This document shows positions 39,217 through 50,504 of a stretch of DNA of 64,000 nucleotides, one piece after another. Made by a program: the position numbers and the translations under genes. The stretch lies in contig CM074142.1 in the NCBI GenBank assembly GCA_037178625.1, positions 868,001 to 932,000 of the forward strand, in the 5' to 3' direction. The stretch's first letter is position 1. Every line of letters starts with the position of its first letter. This DNA is from Skeletonema tropicum. Lineage: Eukaryota > Bacillariophyta > Thalassiosirophyceae > Thalassiosirales > Thalassiosiraceae. Below the pieces are notes generated by a model, which saw only the letters and a program-made list of their open reading frames with translations, ran no database searches and was not told where the DNA came from.

Positions 39217-39425
39217 GGGTAAGAATCAGGGTAAGAATCAGGGTAAGAATTCTTACCCTGCAGGGAAAAAATAATAATAATTCTTACCCTGCAGGGTAAG
39301 AATCAGGGTAAGAATTCTTACCCTGAGGGTAAGAAAATTCTTACCCTGATTCTTACCCTCTTTCTCGTAGCCAGAGCTATTTAGATCTAAATCCTCCTCT
39401 TTTAGATTTTGACTCGCTCTGTTGC
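39217..39425 (-). repeat. dispersed repeat, copy 3: inverted and direct GGGTAAGAATCA arrays plus conserved 65-bp flank
   Basis: 39217-39360 alternates direct and inverted copies of the 12-mer, making perfect GGGTAAGAATTCTTACCC palindromes. Two units meet around CCCTGCAGGG and a short AATAATAATAA run. 39361-39425 is the inverted copy of the 24313-24377 flank (shared GGATTTAGATCTAA and GAGTCAAAATCTAAAA). Confidence 0.85.
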
Positions 39426-40351
39426 AGTAGCAAGCCATGGATTTGAACTCCTCTCACTCTCAGCTTTCCAACGCTATGTTGATAATTTCTTGAAGTCAAA
39501 TACTCGCTGAGAACAGATTTGCTGGGGAGGGTGACCATACACTTAGCCTTCGTTCAAGCTGAGCTTTTTTAAAGTTGGTTATGTAGTCGAGCGAAGCAGA
39601 GCTTACCTGTCATTTCGTTCGAAATTCTTGTCCGTGTGCAAGGGTAAATAATTTGTCCCTGAGCTGGTTAGCCCTCCTGGTAGGTTGTCATTCCCCAACA
39701 TCTGAACTAGGAATCTAAGATCACGACCGTCAACGGGTTCTTCCACATGAAAAAGATTGGGCAGAACTCGTGTTGTCAGCTTATGATAGCTCTTCACATC
39801 CACTTTGCCCTCTAGCGTCATTTCCGACACCACATACATATCACTCCCAATGCAGTGAAGTTAGAGCCTTGGTATCGTAGGTAGCTTGTCTAACAGCATT
39901 AGAATACAGTAGAAATGTACACACATCTCCATTGAATTGGGATAATTTATATGTAATACAATCCTATGACAAGTAACAACGTGGTCCTACTTGATTAACA
40001 CAAAATTGGTATGGCCTTGACAGGATGGTTGAATGATGAATGCGTCAAAGTCCAAGGCCTTCTGGCTTTCAGTCTTTCTAGTTGATACAGAAATGCCCCC
40101 CCCCCATCTACCACACTTTCATCAGGTTCCATTATTGTGGTTTGACCTTCTCGCGTTGCCTTTAATCTGTAATGGAAGCGATCAAAACTCAATCTGGCTT
40201 TTTTCCAGGTGTAATAGTTCAGGATTAACATCTGGCTTGTTCCCATCCAGCCATTTTAACACCAGTACCTTCACTGCAACAACTTCTCGTCGTTGATGTC
40301 ATTACCATGGGCAGCACTCTCCCCCCCAGAGCACAGCACGGCATGACCAAG
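39426..40351. other. non-coding spacer downstream of the FkbM gene
   Basis: Two short minus-strand frames (39603-39839 and 39995-40246) have no recognisable domain. They could be remnants of an extended 3' region but cannot be supported as genes. Confidence 0.3.
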
Positions 40352-41352
40352 TCAAATATTGTCTTCTGTCCCTCTATTGCGTACAGGAAGTCGGGTTATG
40401 GAGTTTGTGGCATCAAGTAGATTGAATGTGTCACTGCGAACAAGTTCGAGACTCTTGGATCTGGGGATGTTGAGTAGATTGCGGTAATCCATATGAGGGT
40501 AGCCACAAACCTCATTTATGACATAGCTATCATATCCCAAGTCAAAAATGAAGTCCATCAAGGCATCAGTATACGCAACATCCTTGTGTACTCGCACCTC
40601 TGTTGTAAAGATTGGCTTTGACTGGTGTATTGTTTGGACAGCTCCCTTCAGTACGTCCAGTTCTAAACCCTCAACATCTAAATGAGCAAAGGAAAGCTTC
40701 CGTCCCTTTTCATAAAACAATGAGTCTACTGTATACAGAGGAAATTCAGCACCAGTCCTCCATCTGAAAAGACTTATCCCTTGCTTTCATCGTTCCAACC
40801 TTATCTCCAAGTCCCCCTTGCAAAATGTGTATATTTTTCAAGACACCATACCTTGTCTATCTTGGCATCTCTCACATTATTGGGGGACGGATCTAACATC
40901 ATCACCTCCCGTTCTGGGGCATTCACAGCCATGTGAGCACCAAACTCTCCAAATTGCATCCCGGCATCCAAGAAGTATCCCTCTGATGGGATTAAATCGA
41001 CCAAACCTGAGCGGCTCTCACGAATAAGTGACCCCATTAATGTGGCTAGTATAGTTTCATGTTCGCCAATGTTGACACTACCGTGCAACAATTTGTCAAC
41101 CCCGAGAATTTTTTCACTGGTACTTGTGGCTGTGTTGATGTTGCTGTTGTTGTTGTTGCTGTCCAGTACTTTACTTGCTTTTTCTGCCACTGGTTCCAAA
41201 TGACGAGAATGCTCATGACCTCTCAGACGCTCAACGAACTCCCACTGTTGGAATAAGAACAGGATGGCATAGCAGATCACAGCAAGGAAGATGACATCGG
41301 CCGAACGGGCTCCCCTTCTCGAGCGTGGTGGTGGCTGTTCTGGAGGGGCCAT
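40352..41352 (-). pseudogene. membrane-anchored FkbM-family methyltransferase with frame breaks
   Basis: Starts at ATG 41352. Residues 1-45 have a Pro/Arg-rich tail and then a single hydrophobic anchor (VIFLAVICYAILFLFQQW), a type II Golgi-like topology. An Asn-rich stem follows. The SAM-binding motif is clear, GYFLDAGMQFGEFGAHMA, with the next strand VMMLDPSPNNV. The C-terminal half lies in another frame: FRWRTGAEFPLYTVDSLFYE, then SFAHLDVEGLELDVLKGA, the FkbM signature. Between them (about 40740-40830) a third frame reads HILQGGLGDKVGTMK, so two frame changes are needed. No standard intron fits. The gene is either decayed or carries assembly indels. The likely role is methylation of a secretory-pathway sugar. 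It is divergent from the GT47 gene. Confidence 0.7.
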
Positions 41353-41606
41353 ACTTAATTATTTCTTACAGCTTCTTTTGTAGAGAAGGTTGCTATGGTC
41401 GGTATTGGCCGTCGTGGCGATAGGGGCAGATCGAACGCTGTACTCTACTTATGCTGTCCAAGCTTCGGTAGAAAATGTCACAAGCAACAATCTTAGTGAA
41501 GCAGCAATCTGACGCGCAACGAGTTTTTCCACCGCGCTCGTCCTCCTCCTCCTTCGGCAGATGCTTCTAAAACATAGTATGTTATGAAGAGAAGGTAGAG
41601 GTAGAG
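41353..41606. promoter_or_regulatory. shared upstream region of the FkbM / GT47 divergent pair
   Basis: Only 254 bp separate the two ATGs, so a bidirectional promoter is likely. No specific motif is assigned. Confidence 0.4.
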
Positions 41607-43048
41607 ATGGATCCGCCAGCAGCAACAGAAGTACCAACACCACCCAGGCGCGGGAGGCAAGCCCTTACACTTATTTTTACAATTATTTACACTACTCTAT
41701 CCCTGCTGAAATTACAGCGCCGTGCCCTTGAATTGACGCAAGACCACAACCGCGAGAATGATCTGCCATGGGTAGATGATGAAAATGATCATCGAGCAGA
41801 ACTGTTGGGTAGTATTTCACACAAATATTACATTTACAATCTGCCAGAGCATCTTATTCTTTCTCCACACAATAACGACGAAGATTTTGTTTGGTCACTC
41901 TACAAAGCGCTTCAAGTTCATCCACTTCGAACTTTTGATCCGAACAAAGCTACATTCTTTATACCGCCTGTTTTTGTAAAGTTCTGCAAGCAACACTGGC
42001 AGAGAAAAAAATTCTTTGGTGCCATGGAATTAGTGACTTCTTCGGGGATTTATCAGTCCACACTTGGATCCAGGCATATCTTTGTTGACCATGAAGGGTG
42101 GAATTTCAATTGGCACACCTGTGACAGGACTTCACATGGCCATAAAGTTTTACGAGCCAGAGTGGACAAAGAATCAGTTGCCAGCCAGATTGGTTCAAAA
42201 ATTATAGTCAGTGGCAAACAAACATAAGTGAGCCGTGTTCATGCCATGACAAGCTTATTCATTGCCTGGGGTCAGTATTCAAGAACAACATACTTGCTAG
42301 GGACCGAGACATGTGGGCATTACGAGAAATGCATTTGAACAAAGTAGAAGTAGGTGGTGACTTCAATTATCTTGTCGCGAATCACGATCCAATTCCTTCG
42401 TATGGATTTTCTTTTGGATTGATGGATGACCATAACGTACCACTTCAAAAGCCAAGCTATTCCAAGTACAAAAAGTCAGACTGGATATTTTTTTATCACA
42501 GCCGACGTGAACCATCAGTTAACAATTCAACAATGTATCGACATGCCCCCATGACACGATTACCAACCAATGGCACAGAAGAACAATTAACATTCCGTAA
42601 CAGCAGTATTGGCTTTGATATTGATAGAAAAGACTGGATTGACAGGATTAGTAAGTCAAAATTTTGTCTGGTTATTCGTGGTGATGACCCAATGTCAAGA
42701 GCATTCACCCGGTCAATCAGAATTGGGTGCATTCCCGTTGTTATATCAGATCTGCTCCATGTCTATGCACCTCCGTTCAAATCAACTCTCAACTTTTCGG
42801 ACTATTCAATTATGATTGAAGAGAAAGACTTTATTGATGACCCATGGGGTACTCTTCATCGTGTCTACTACGGGCTGACAGAGAATGAGGTGAAACGCAA
42901 ACTTAATGCACTTGCATTTGTGCAGCGTGTCATATTTCTCGACCATCCAGAATCCCTGTTTGTGCCTGCATTCCTCAAGGAAGCTTGGCAATCCATTCCT
43001 GACTCAGAACGGACTATTGGGTGTGTCAATGAAAAGTGTCACGAGTGA
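41607..43048 (+). pseudogene. exostosin-like glycosyltransferase (GT47), frame-disrupted
   Basis: Starts at ATG 41607. A short basic N-terminus and a hydrophobic run (ALTLIFTIIYTTLSLLKL) make a type II signal anchor. The first segment has the exostosin N-terminal pattern KYYIYNLPEHL and DPNKATFFIPPVFVKFC. After about 42130 the frame changes. From about 42190 the correct register reads NYSQWQTNISEPCSCHDKL and runs without a stop to 43048. The C-terminal domain is diagnostic: SKFCLVIRGDDPMSRAFTRS, then IRIGCIPVVISD, the exostosin donor-binding motif. The change lies around an A-run at 42194-42200, and possibly a second near 42120. GT47 enzymes build glycan chains in the Golgi. It is paired head-to-head with an FkbM methyltransferase. 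Confidence 0.75.
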
Positions 43049-43971
43049 TAATTATATTAGGAATAAGTAGCAGGAAGTCATAATTTCCGTGTAAATAAAA
43101 ATACATGGCCGCTGTTAGTGTCCCATTAAGTCTATAGAAGGAAATACACTCGGCTCATGCAAACTGCTACAGCCTCATACTTATGCGACCTGATGAGAGA
43201 GAATTTGAGCGTCAAGCAAGTACTTTCATTACTATGGGCATGCTCCTACATACCTCAGAAGCTTGGAAGGGCTATCAAAGCTCCTCTTTTTTGGCAATAC
43301 ATATGAAGAGGTGTACACAACATCTCTAGCTGGCAAGGGGCCGTAGGCTGGTCAAAATGGGACTAAAAACACCACCTTTGAGCACATTAGAATGGAGGGT
43401 TCAGTGGACTTACAGCTAGTGCCAGCAGATCAAAACTTAGCTAATACCATCGCCTCAAATGTCCGGGTCGATATCTGGTCTCTACAGTGCGTTAATTGCC
43501 TCTACTCTACTAGAGAGAGAGGGTCGTGGAATTGGATTTTGATTTTCAGATTCCCAAGATTCATGCTAAGTATGGTAGCCAATGAATAAATAAATACAAA
43601 GTTAATCAGATTAGAAAATGGACATCACCAACCACCAACACACATGACACCGCCCGACTACTGTCAGCATTGCTTTGCTTTGATTCATATTGTAGGTTGT
43701 AGGTTGTGGGTTGTGGCTCTACCAAAGCCATGCCCAATCAAAGCAAAGACCACAGTAATAATATCGTCTCTCGCTACAGGAGTGACAGGCCGAACAGCCC
43801 ACGGCCGAATTGCCCGCCTCTTTCAAACCTTGCTACTCCCGTGAAGAGACAAACGCTGCTGCCAACGAGGACCACACAACATACGTGAACATGCAACTCG
43901 TTGGATCGATATCAGTCCCTAAGCCAGCAGTACTGATACTCATATATATATATATATGTAACAGAAATTTT
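43049..43971. other. non-coding spacer 3' of the GT47 gene
   Basis: It contains a short inverted pair (TTTGCTTTGATT near 43673 and AATCAAAGCAAA near 43737) and a TA run at 43943-43957. No gene recognised. Confidence 0.4.
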
Positions 43972-44366
43972 AGGCGATCTGTAGTGTTAGCCTATCCATG
44001 ATGTTGCTTCTCTGCGAGTATTGGTGCTATGGTAAAGGTAAGCACAGTTCTGAAATCCTCTCGATAAGCTGAGTTCAAATCCGGGGTGCATCTGAGTTAG
44101 TTTCGAATCATGGTGAAATGAATTTGTGATATGAAGCCAAAGACCCAGGGAAACTGGAAGAGGGGACCTTTTGGGGGGGTTAACCCTGAAGGCAAGCTAG
44201 AAGTGGAGCTAACAATTTTTTTTGTAAAAAATTAGATGCAACACGGATTCGAACTCAGCTCACCGAGAGCAGCATTTTAAGCACCTTTAAAGGGTAGATT
44301 ACCCCCGTGGCGGAAGAGAAGCAACAATTGGCGGTATATTGGATAGGGTAACACTACAGATCGCCT
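43972..44366. repeat. foldback element with ~140-bp arms and a tRNA-like B-box
   Basis: The left arm (43972 to about 44110) and right arm (about 44228-44366) are inverted copies starting AGGCGATCTGTAGTGTTA. On the minus strand the right arm reads GCTCTCGGTGAGC then TGAGTTCGAATCCG. The first resembles a class II tRNA variable arm; the second contains a near-consensus Pol III B-box (GTTCGAATCC). The left arm holds the weaker copy GAGTTCAAATCCG. It could be a foldback transposon that captured, or grew from, a tRNA-derived SINE. A functional tRNA is unlikely because the T-stem and acceptor stem do not pair. Confidence 0.6.
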
Positions 44367-47130
44367 TTAAAGTATTGGGCCCTCAAGACACGAGCGCCAA
44401 GAAAATTCCCGCCAAAATTGATATACCAATTCCTATGTTGAAATGAAAAATGATGGGGTTCGGCTACTTTTTCCCTCTTAGAAGATCCTCACCATGATGC
44501 AATTGATCTCTACTATGTGAATGCTGCCGCACCAGCTCCCTGAACCGTATGATTGCCCTCGGTAGCCTGTTGTTCGAGTGAACGATTGACATAACCGTCT
44601 CTGCGCTCAATCTTGACACATTTTGTCTCCTCGGCAGCTGCTACAGCTACTATACTGACTACTGCTCCCGAAGTCTTCCGCTTGATGTTATTAATGATTT
44701 GCTCAAGACGCTTGGCAACTTCCGGATGAGAAAAGTGCATCCACGGTTTGAATGAATTATCAGGTTTTTGCTCTCTATCGCTGGTTTATCCAATTCATAT
44801 CAAACCATGGCCAATTATTATTTGATGGTGGTGCTCAACCCAATGTTCAATCAACTTATCAATGTCTCCTGCAAACTTACGCATTAAATGCGCAAAATGC
44901 ATTTCCATTCACGCGAGTCTATGGAAACCCGTTGAATATGAATAATGATGTTACCGCACAACCAAATTACGATAACACATATTTGAGCTCGATTGCAATC
45001 TTCTTTGGTAGGATCTTGCTCATGGACTCTTCTTCATCATCATCATCATTGGGGTTGTATTCACTACTGTCGCAATCAAAAACATTAAACGTAACAGTAA
45101 TTTTTCTCTTCTATTAAGAATCATTTCTAATGATGTCATATCTTTTGAGAAGTGATCTGCATTTTTGGACATTGCCGCCGGAGAAGTTTGGTCCCTGTCG
45201 ATCTTCTTTACAACATCACCTCCGGCATCCTCCTCCTCACTGTTGATACGGACACATCAGTATGCAAGGTCGTTGTTACTGTTTGCTGCTCCGTCGACAG
45301 ATTGTAATGTAGCACCAATGAATCGTCTAAGCCAGGCTCGTTTCCTTGCCACTTCTCAACAAGTTCTAGTTTGTGCTGATTCTCATCTTCTCCAAGATGA
45401 TTACTCGCGCGTAGATTAAGGCTTAGCCATCGTTGATGTGTCCGCAGACGATGTGAAAGTGGCGGCCGATCCACATCAAAATTATTTGCTGCTGAGGCTT
45501 TGATGGTCTCACCTTCTTCTTGGTAATGGCCCATACAAAAAAGATCCAGCCAAAACATTTTGTTTACATCATTTGTACCATATCAGAGGAAGGATTCATT
45601 TAGTTTGTTCCAATAGGCACCGCTGTATGTCATTTCAGTACAACCATTGGAATCATCGTCCGAACCATTGCGCTAGTGTTTGGCCAATTCTATTGCATAT
45701 TGGCATCATTGATGTGAACATCATTCTTCCTTACATTCGCAAATTCAGCAGCCGAACATAGTACTGCATATATCGCGGTGATAGACCAAACACCCGGTTG
45801 AGACTGAGTCGATAGTTACCTCGCACAGAGAATTACCAAGTACGTGTGTTGACATCATCTGAGACGCGTTTGATCAACTCAACTAAGAGCAAACGAGCAT
45901 ATAAGCATGTCGAGTCTCTGCGACGTCTCGCCAAGACATGTCGTCACGGGAGCGGAGTCAAAATTTTTGATGGTGAGAGTTTCTCTCTCCTAGTGCAGTA
46001 TTTTGACGGTAGGTTGATCAGTGAGTTTAGAGACGCGATTTCAATTACTGCAACAGGAGATTGTATATTGACTACATTATTAGATGCTTCGTCAGTAGGG
46101 GTGCTCGGATTGTGATTGGGTTCTCATGGTCACTAAAAAAGTTGCTAAGTGATGAAAAACTCCATACTCACGGAATTGGCAGCTCCGTTACCAAAAAACT
46201 CCAGTGTGACCCTGCTATGGGTGGTGACGCTAGTTAAATCTACTAACAAAACGAATTTTGGAAAATCGCCTTGATACTTCTCAGACAGCTTCTGCATACC
46301 CCTGGGACCAATGAACCGCAAAGGGAGCAATTCTAGCACCTCTACTTCCGTAGTAATCAAGATATTCACTTCACTAACAAACCACTAGTTAAATGAGCCA
46401 TTTATGCCTAAAATGGTCTCTGTAGTGATCAAATCGTCAAATTTCCGCCCCAACTCGCAGTCATTGGTCTATTGGGGTCAAGTCGTGCCATTCGTATCGT
46501 TGGTTTCATCATTGTCGCGGATGGTGGTGGTCGTAGGGGGTCGGATGGGTCTTCTCTTCCAGGGGCCAAAATCGGCGAAGTGGATTTGGCGCGCCAGCTC
46601 TTTCACCCTCCATCACAAAGAAAAAATACATCATCAAAATCCACCATGTTCGGTGTGTAGTTTCACCATGTTCCATATTTCCCCACAAGCCGAGTGATGA
46701 CTCCATGGACAGCCCATGATCTATATATTCGACGGGTGCTGGCGCTATTTCACTTGATATCAGTCGTCGTGGTCGTAATGCCGCTTCAAGTACGGACATC
46801 TTGTATATTTCGTGTCACCGATCTTTGATGGGGCAACGTATCATGTTCCTAACGTTCCCATAGACCGATTGATGGCCCATTGGATAGCTCAAAGACTATA
46901 TAATCGAGGATCACTGTCATATTTTGGGCATTAATCGACCGTCATAGTCGGAAAGCCGGTGATACGTGGAGATGAAATTATTGATCTGGGAATGATATTA
47001 TTACTCTATGAAATACAATACATGGCTTGATTGGTAGTAGATGAGGAGAAGATACTACAGCAACTCAAACACATCAATACTATGCATTACATCCAAAACT
47101 ACATCTTCAAAATCAACACTTGCATGAGGT
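44367..47130. other. region without a firm gene
   Basis: Several 60-120-codon ORFs occur on both strands (44513-44740 -, 44752-45117 +, 45846-46115 +). None shows a domain and most overlap opposite-strand frames. Poly-Ser from a TCA/TCT run drives one of them. Nothing else recognised. Confidence 0.3.
45208..45558 (-). CDS. hypothetical short protein (weak)
   Basis: 116 codons from ATG 45558. The composition is protein-like (mixed charged text such as RLRTHQRWLSLNLRASNH) but matches no family I know. An intron leading to the minus-strand frame at 44740-44513 is imaginable but has no clear splice sites. Kept only as a possibility. Confidence 0.22.
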   Translation of the reverse strand: MFWLDLFCMGHYQEEGETIKASAANNFDVDRPPLSHRLRTHQRWLSLNLRASNHLGEDENQHKLELVEKWQGNEPGLDDSLVLHYNLSTEQQTVTTTLHTDVSVSTVRRRMPEVML

Positions 47131-48452
47131 CTAGTCATCATCCTCTTCATCATCACTGCAATACATGAAGTCACCCTCGCAATACGACGTCGCCTTCACT
47201 GTATGAACAAGACGTTCAAAATTTCTTCCGTATTGCTGTTCAGTCTCTTTATTGGCAAATTCTTTCATTAAAGTGTGCATGGCTTGCATCTTGCTGGCTT
47301 GTTCCGTAGCTACCATCTCCAAATGCTCAGACTCATCGACTTTGATAAACTCAAGCAAATAATCTTCAGTTGAACTGTCTTTAAGCTCTTCTGCTCGACT
47401 TGGGGTACTGATGTCATCCTCAATCTTCTTCTCGGCAATCTGCTGGACATGGCGGAGAAACAAAAACACATTATCTGCTTTTGTAGTGCCTGTATCCAAC
47501 AAAGCCTTCTTGGTCTTATCCTTCATGTCGGGACAGAGTGCATGGAAAGCCGGTAGGACGCGTTCGATTTCATTGTGGAACTGAGCTTTTTTGATACCTC
47601 TCCAGTACGTTTTGAACGATAGCTGCTTGAGCTTCGCGTATTGCTCGGTTTGGTCTCTACTGTTCCAAGAGGTGTCGTGGTCGGTGCGAAGATTTAGCGC
47701 CTGCTGTTTCTGATGTGAAGAGAGTTGAGTTTGCGTGATGTCCTTCAATTCTACATCTTCGTCAATGTTGATATCCCACAAGTCACGAAACCACATCGCA
47801 ATAACTGGCAAATGGTGCTCTACATTGTGGAATACCGCTCCTGCCGGGTCATCGGTTGCCCATAAGAGCCATAGCTTCTGTCGTTCAGCGGCGATTTTGC
47901 CATAGTGCTGTTGCAGATGTCCTCTGTTCCAGTGACATATCTTATCAGCTCTAGTTGTCTCTTCAGCTTGACATTCGTCTTCCTCTCCCCGAAGCAATAG
48001 TGCACGGCATCTTCATGAACAACATCTGGAGACGGAGTGCCACCCATGCAAGGAACATGTTGATGTCCCCTATATTTAGTGGCATGGAAGTTTAGTGCGT
48101 TTGGTGATGAGTCGAGGAGATCAATCTTCGTCTTGTCGTAGGGTGAGGGATTTGGTACGAATGCATCGGCTTTCCTAGATCCGCTTCCACCATTCTTGAG
48201 ACAATTCACAAACTCCCACATGAATGCTGCTCCAGATGTATCATCTGTGTCGGCAATATTGAGCATTTTTGACACTCTCTCCTGGTGGATGTGCCATTTC
48301 GACAATGAAGAAGAATTATTCTCTTCCACTTGCGAGTTGATCTGTGCAATCGCGCGCAGTGTTTCATTGAAGCTGACCATTATGGATGCCCTGCCGATGG
48401 CAATCGATGACAAATATGGATCAGAGGAGGCGTACAATGTAGATTTTATCAT
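47131..48452 (-). CDS. unrecognised protein gene with an apparent frame change
   Basis: Starts at ATG 48452. The first frame reads through AFMWEFVNCLKNG, HATKYRGHQHVPCMGG and YCFGERKTNVKLKRQLELI before stopping at 47820. A second frame, open from at least 47997, gives coherent text to 47131: NVEHHLPVIAMWFRDLWDI, then SFKTYWRGIKKAQF and an acidic DDEEDDD tail. The overlap (47820-47997) suggests one gene of about 440 residues with a one-base shift, rather than two genes. The C-terminal part is helical and charged. No domain is recognised, so no function is offered. It could belong to a lineage-specific family or to a decayed mobile element. Confidence 0.45.
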
Positions 48453-48799
48453 GGAATAGCGTTACAGCAACGTCGATGGAGGAAATATGAAGCCGATGTG
48501 CGATTAATAATTGTGTGGCAATGATGGGACGACTTAGACCATTATTATGAGCGAGACTACGAATGCTCCGACGTCGCCACCTTACAATATCTGTCTATTG
48601 GGTTGTTGTGAAGGGTATAGCAAGTTGAACGGAGTGATTTGGCCGATTGGTTGCTGAGAACGACCGTTCCCAATGCCATCGGCATGATGGCGGCCGAATT
48701 GTGTCATTTGCTAGATGAACGCTAGTTAAAAATGACCAAAAAAATTCAAATCGCACGAATCATACCATCGAGCGAAATCGATGGTTCTCGGTCGCTCGT

Positions 48800-48884
48800 G
48801 CCTTCCCAGCTTGGGCAAACCCCACCATCGACATCTACATTCACTGCTCTATCTCGTAGTGGGGTTTGCCCAAGCTGGGAAGGC
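48800..48884. repeat. perfect 26-bp inverted repeat (hairpin)
   Basis: The arm at 48800-48825 (GCCTTCCCAGCTTGGG...CCCAC) is perfectly complementary to 48859-48884, with a 33-base loop. It lies between the unrecognised minus-strand gene and the next ORF. It is too GC-rich and exact for chance, and it is not followed by a T-run. Confidence 0.85.
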
Positions 48885-49283
48885 GTGTCGAATAAGAGAG
48901 CACACACCAAAGTCAAGCACACGCTCGATTTTGGACGATTGTAACTCGACTCATAGTCGACCAAATAACAAAAGCAACACATCATTCGAATAGTAGAGGA
49001 GTAGAGCTTTCTAATGATAGTCATACTTTTGTTATGGAGTCAATATTCGACTACACTATCTAACTTATAAATTTTCGATCAAAAATACCAGTACTTAGGC
49101 GCGCTACTAGCGTCACCACCCATACCCGCAAAAAAATGAAATTATTCCTACGTAGAAATTTTTGACCTATTAAGCCAACCGCTCTGGCGCTTGAAGAGGA
49201 CATTATCTACACTAAGTGATAACGAACATGTGCTGCAGTAGCTATTATTTCCCAGATCGCACCCAGCAGTACTGATACTCATT

Positions 49284-49757
49284 ATGTTAGATTGCACCAA
49301 CAATTTTAGTAATGATGAACCAGAGATTACATTTCTCTGGGAAACTGCTCCACGATACGAAACAAAATCCATACGGGATACTGTCCAAGTGTATTCGCAT
49401 CTACCCAACGGTATTAATATATTAGATGACAAATGGGCATTGGCTCGATTGCTCATGTTGTCGTCGTCATCAGCATCATCATCTAATAATGATTATGAGG
49501 CACTGGCTACACTGGAAAGTCATTGCTTTCGGGGAAGTGAAGGGTTTCTCACTTTTGCAACGCGTGTTGGATTATTGTCGACTGATGATACAAATAATGA
49601 TTCCAACAAAAATAATGGTGGTGAAGGTTCAAAAAGCGCCCTATCAGTTTCAAGATTTCTTACTGCAACAAACTGCACAACAACAACTTCTGCCACCGAC
49701 GCCACCAAAGAATCTATGGGTAATCAAAACAACCAAGGATTGCATAAGATTCTTTGA
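49284..49757 (+). CDS. hypothetical protein (weak to moderate)
   Basis: 157 codons from ATG 49284. The text is protein-like: EITFLWETAPRYETKSIRD, NGINILDDKWALARLLML, and FRGSEGFLTFATRVGLL. A Ser run and an Asn/Thr-rich tail follow, typical of this genome's proteins. No family recognised. It may be one exon of a larger gene. Confidence 0.4.
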   Translation: MLDCTNNFSNDEPEITFLWETAPRYETKSIRDTVQVYSHLPNGINILDDKWALARLLMLSSSSASSSNNDYEALATLESHCFRGSEGFLTFATRVGLLSTDDTNNDSNKNNGGEGSKSALSVSRFLTATNCTTTTSATDATKESMGNQNNQGLHKIL

Positions 49758-50504
49758 TGGAGTTGTGGAAGCAATAATTCTTGTTTGTTGCATATTCATC
49801 TTGATCATCATCCCATAATGCAATAATATAATTTGTGTCGACAACTCTTCATAGACACACAGACACATGACACCATCCTTGATATTCCTAGCTTGTTCAT
49901 GCGGATGATCATCACCACCACATGATGGTATCAGTATTCGCTTCAATTTCACAAGCTGTCCAGTGGTGATTCGTTTGTGCTGCGCTTCCGATGATGGATC
50001 GTATCATTGACGATGATGGCATAGAAGTGTCGTGTTGATGATATGGCTGCGTCTGATGCTGCTCATAATCTGAGGTATGATAGGGCCGTCGCCAACGCTT
50101 GGAGTCCTGTCCGTGCTTGGAGATGCTCTCTGCCAATAAGTGAAAGGCGGAGCTGCGGCGGCCGTCACTTCATCTTTCTTCATGTCTATCTGTAGCGATA
50201 GGCGATTGAGTACTCCGTATGCCTTGAGACTGCCTTGAGAATAGCTTGAGAGGTTGAGTTTTTTAAGCGAGCGTGAAAAAAAGTTTTCTTGGCTCAGAGA
50301 GCTAATAAGTAGTTTAAGCGCTACGTAGAATATAACTCTAGGAATCAGTACGCAGTGATCAGACTCTCATCAATCAGATAGTTTTAAAAAAGCCGCTTTT
50401 TCCCCTGATTGCTGGATTCAAGAAAAGACGATGATGATGATGAGAAAAAGTAGGGTCAATAGCGCATGCTCTGAATAAAAGTAATTACTAATGTTTATTC
50501 GTCC
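49758..50504. other. upstream region of the TRRAP gene
   Basis: No coding evidence on either strand. A GATGATGATGATGA run lies near 50429-50442. The promoter is presumably here but no motif is assigned. Confidence 0.4.

Noticed and set aside
39014..39274. 86-codon ORF ending in QGKNQGKN repeats
   Set aside because: The C-terminal half is the GGGTAAGAATCA satellite and the rest has no domain.
44220..44310. Functional tRNA-Leu/Ser gene on the minus strand
   Set aside because: B-box and variable arm look tRNA-like, but T-stem and acceptor stem do not pair; kept as part of a foldback element.
48732..49024. Pair of opposite-strand ORFs with matching CPSWEG / SQLGQTP text
   Set aside because: Produced by the perfect hairpin at 48800-48884, not by genes.
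43926..49283. Shared CAGCAGTACTGATACTCAT at about 43926 and 49265
   Set aside because: A 19-bp match without extension on either side; too short to define a repeat family from this window.
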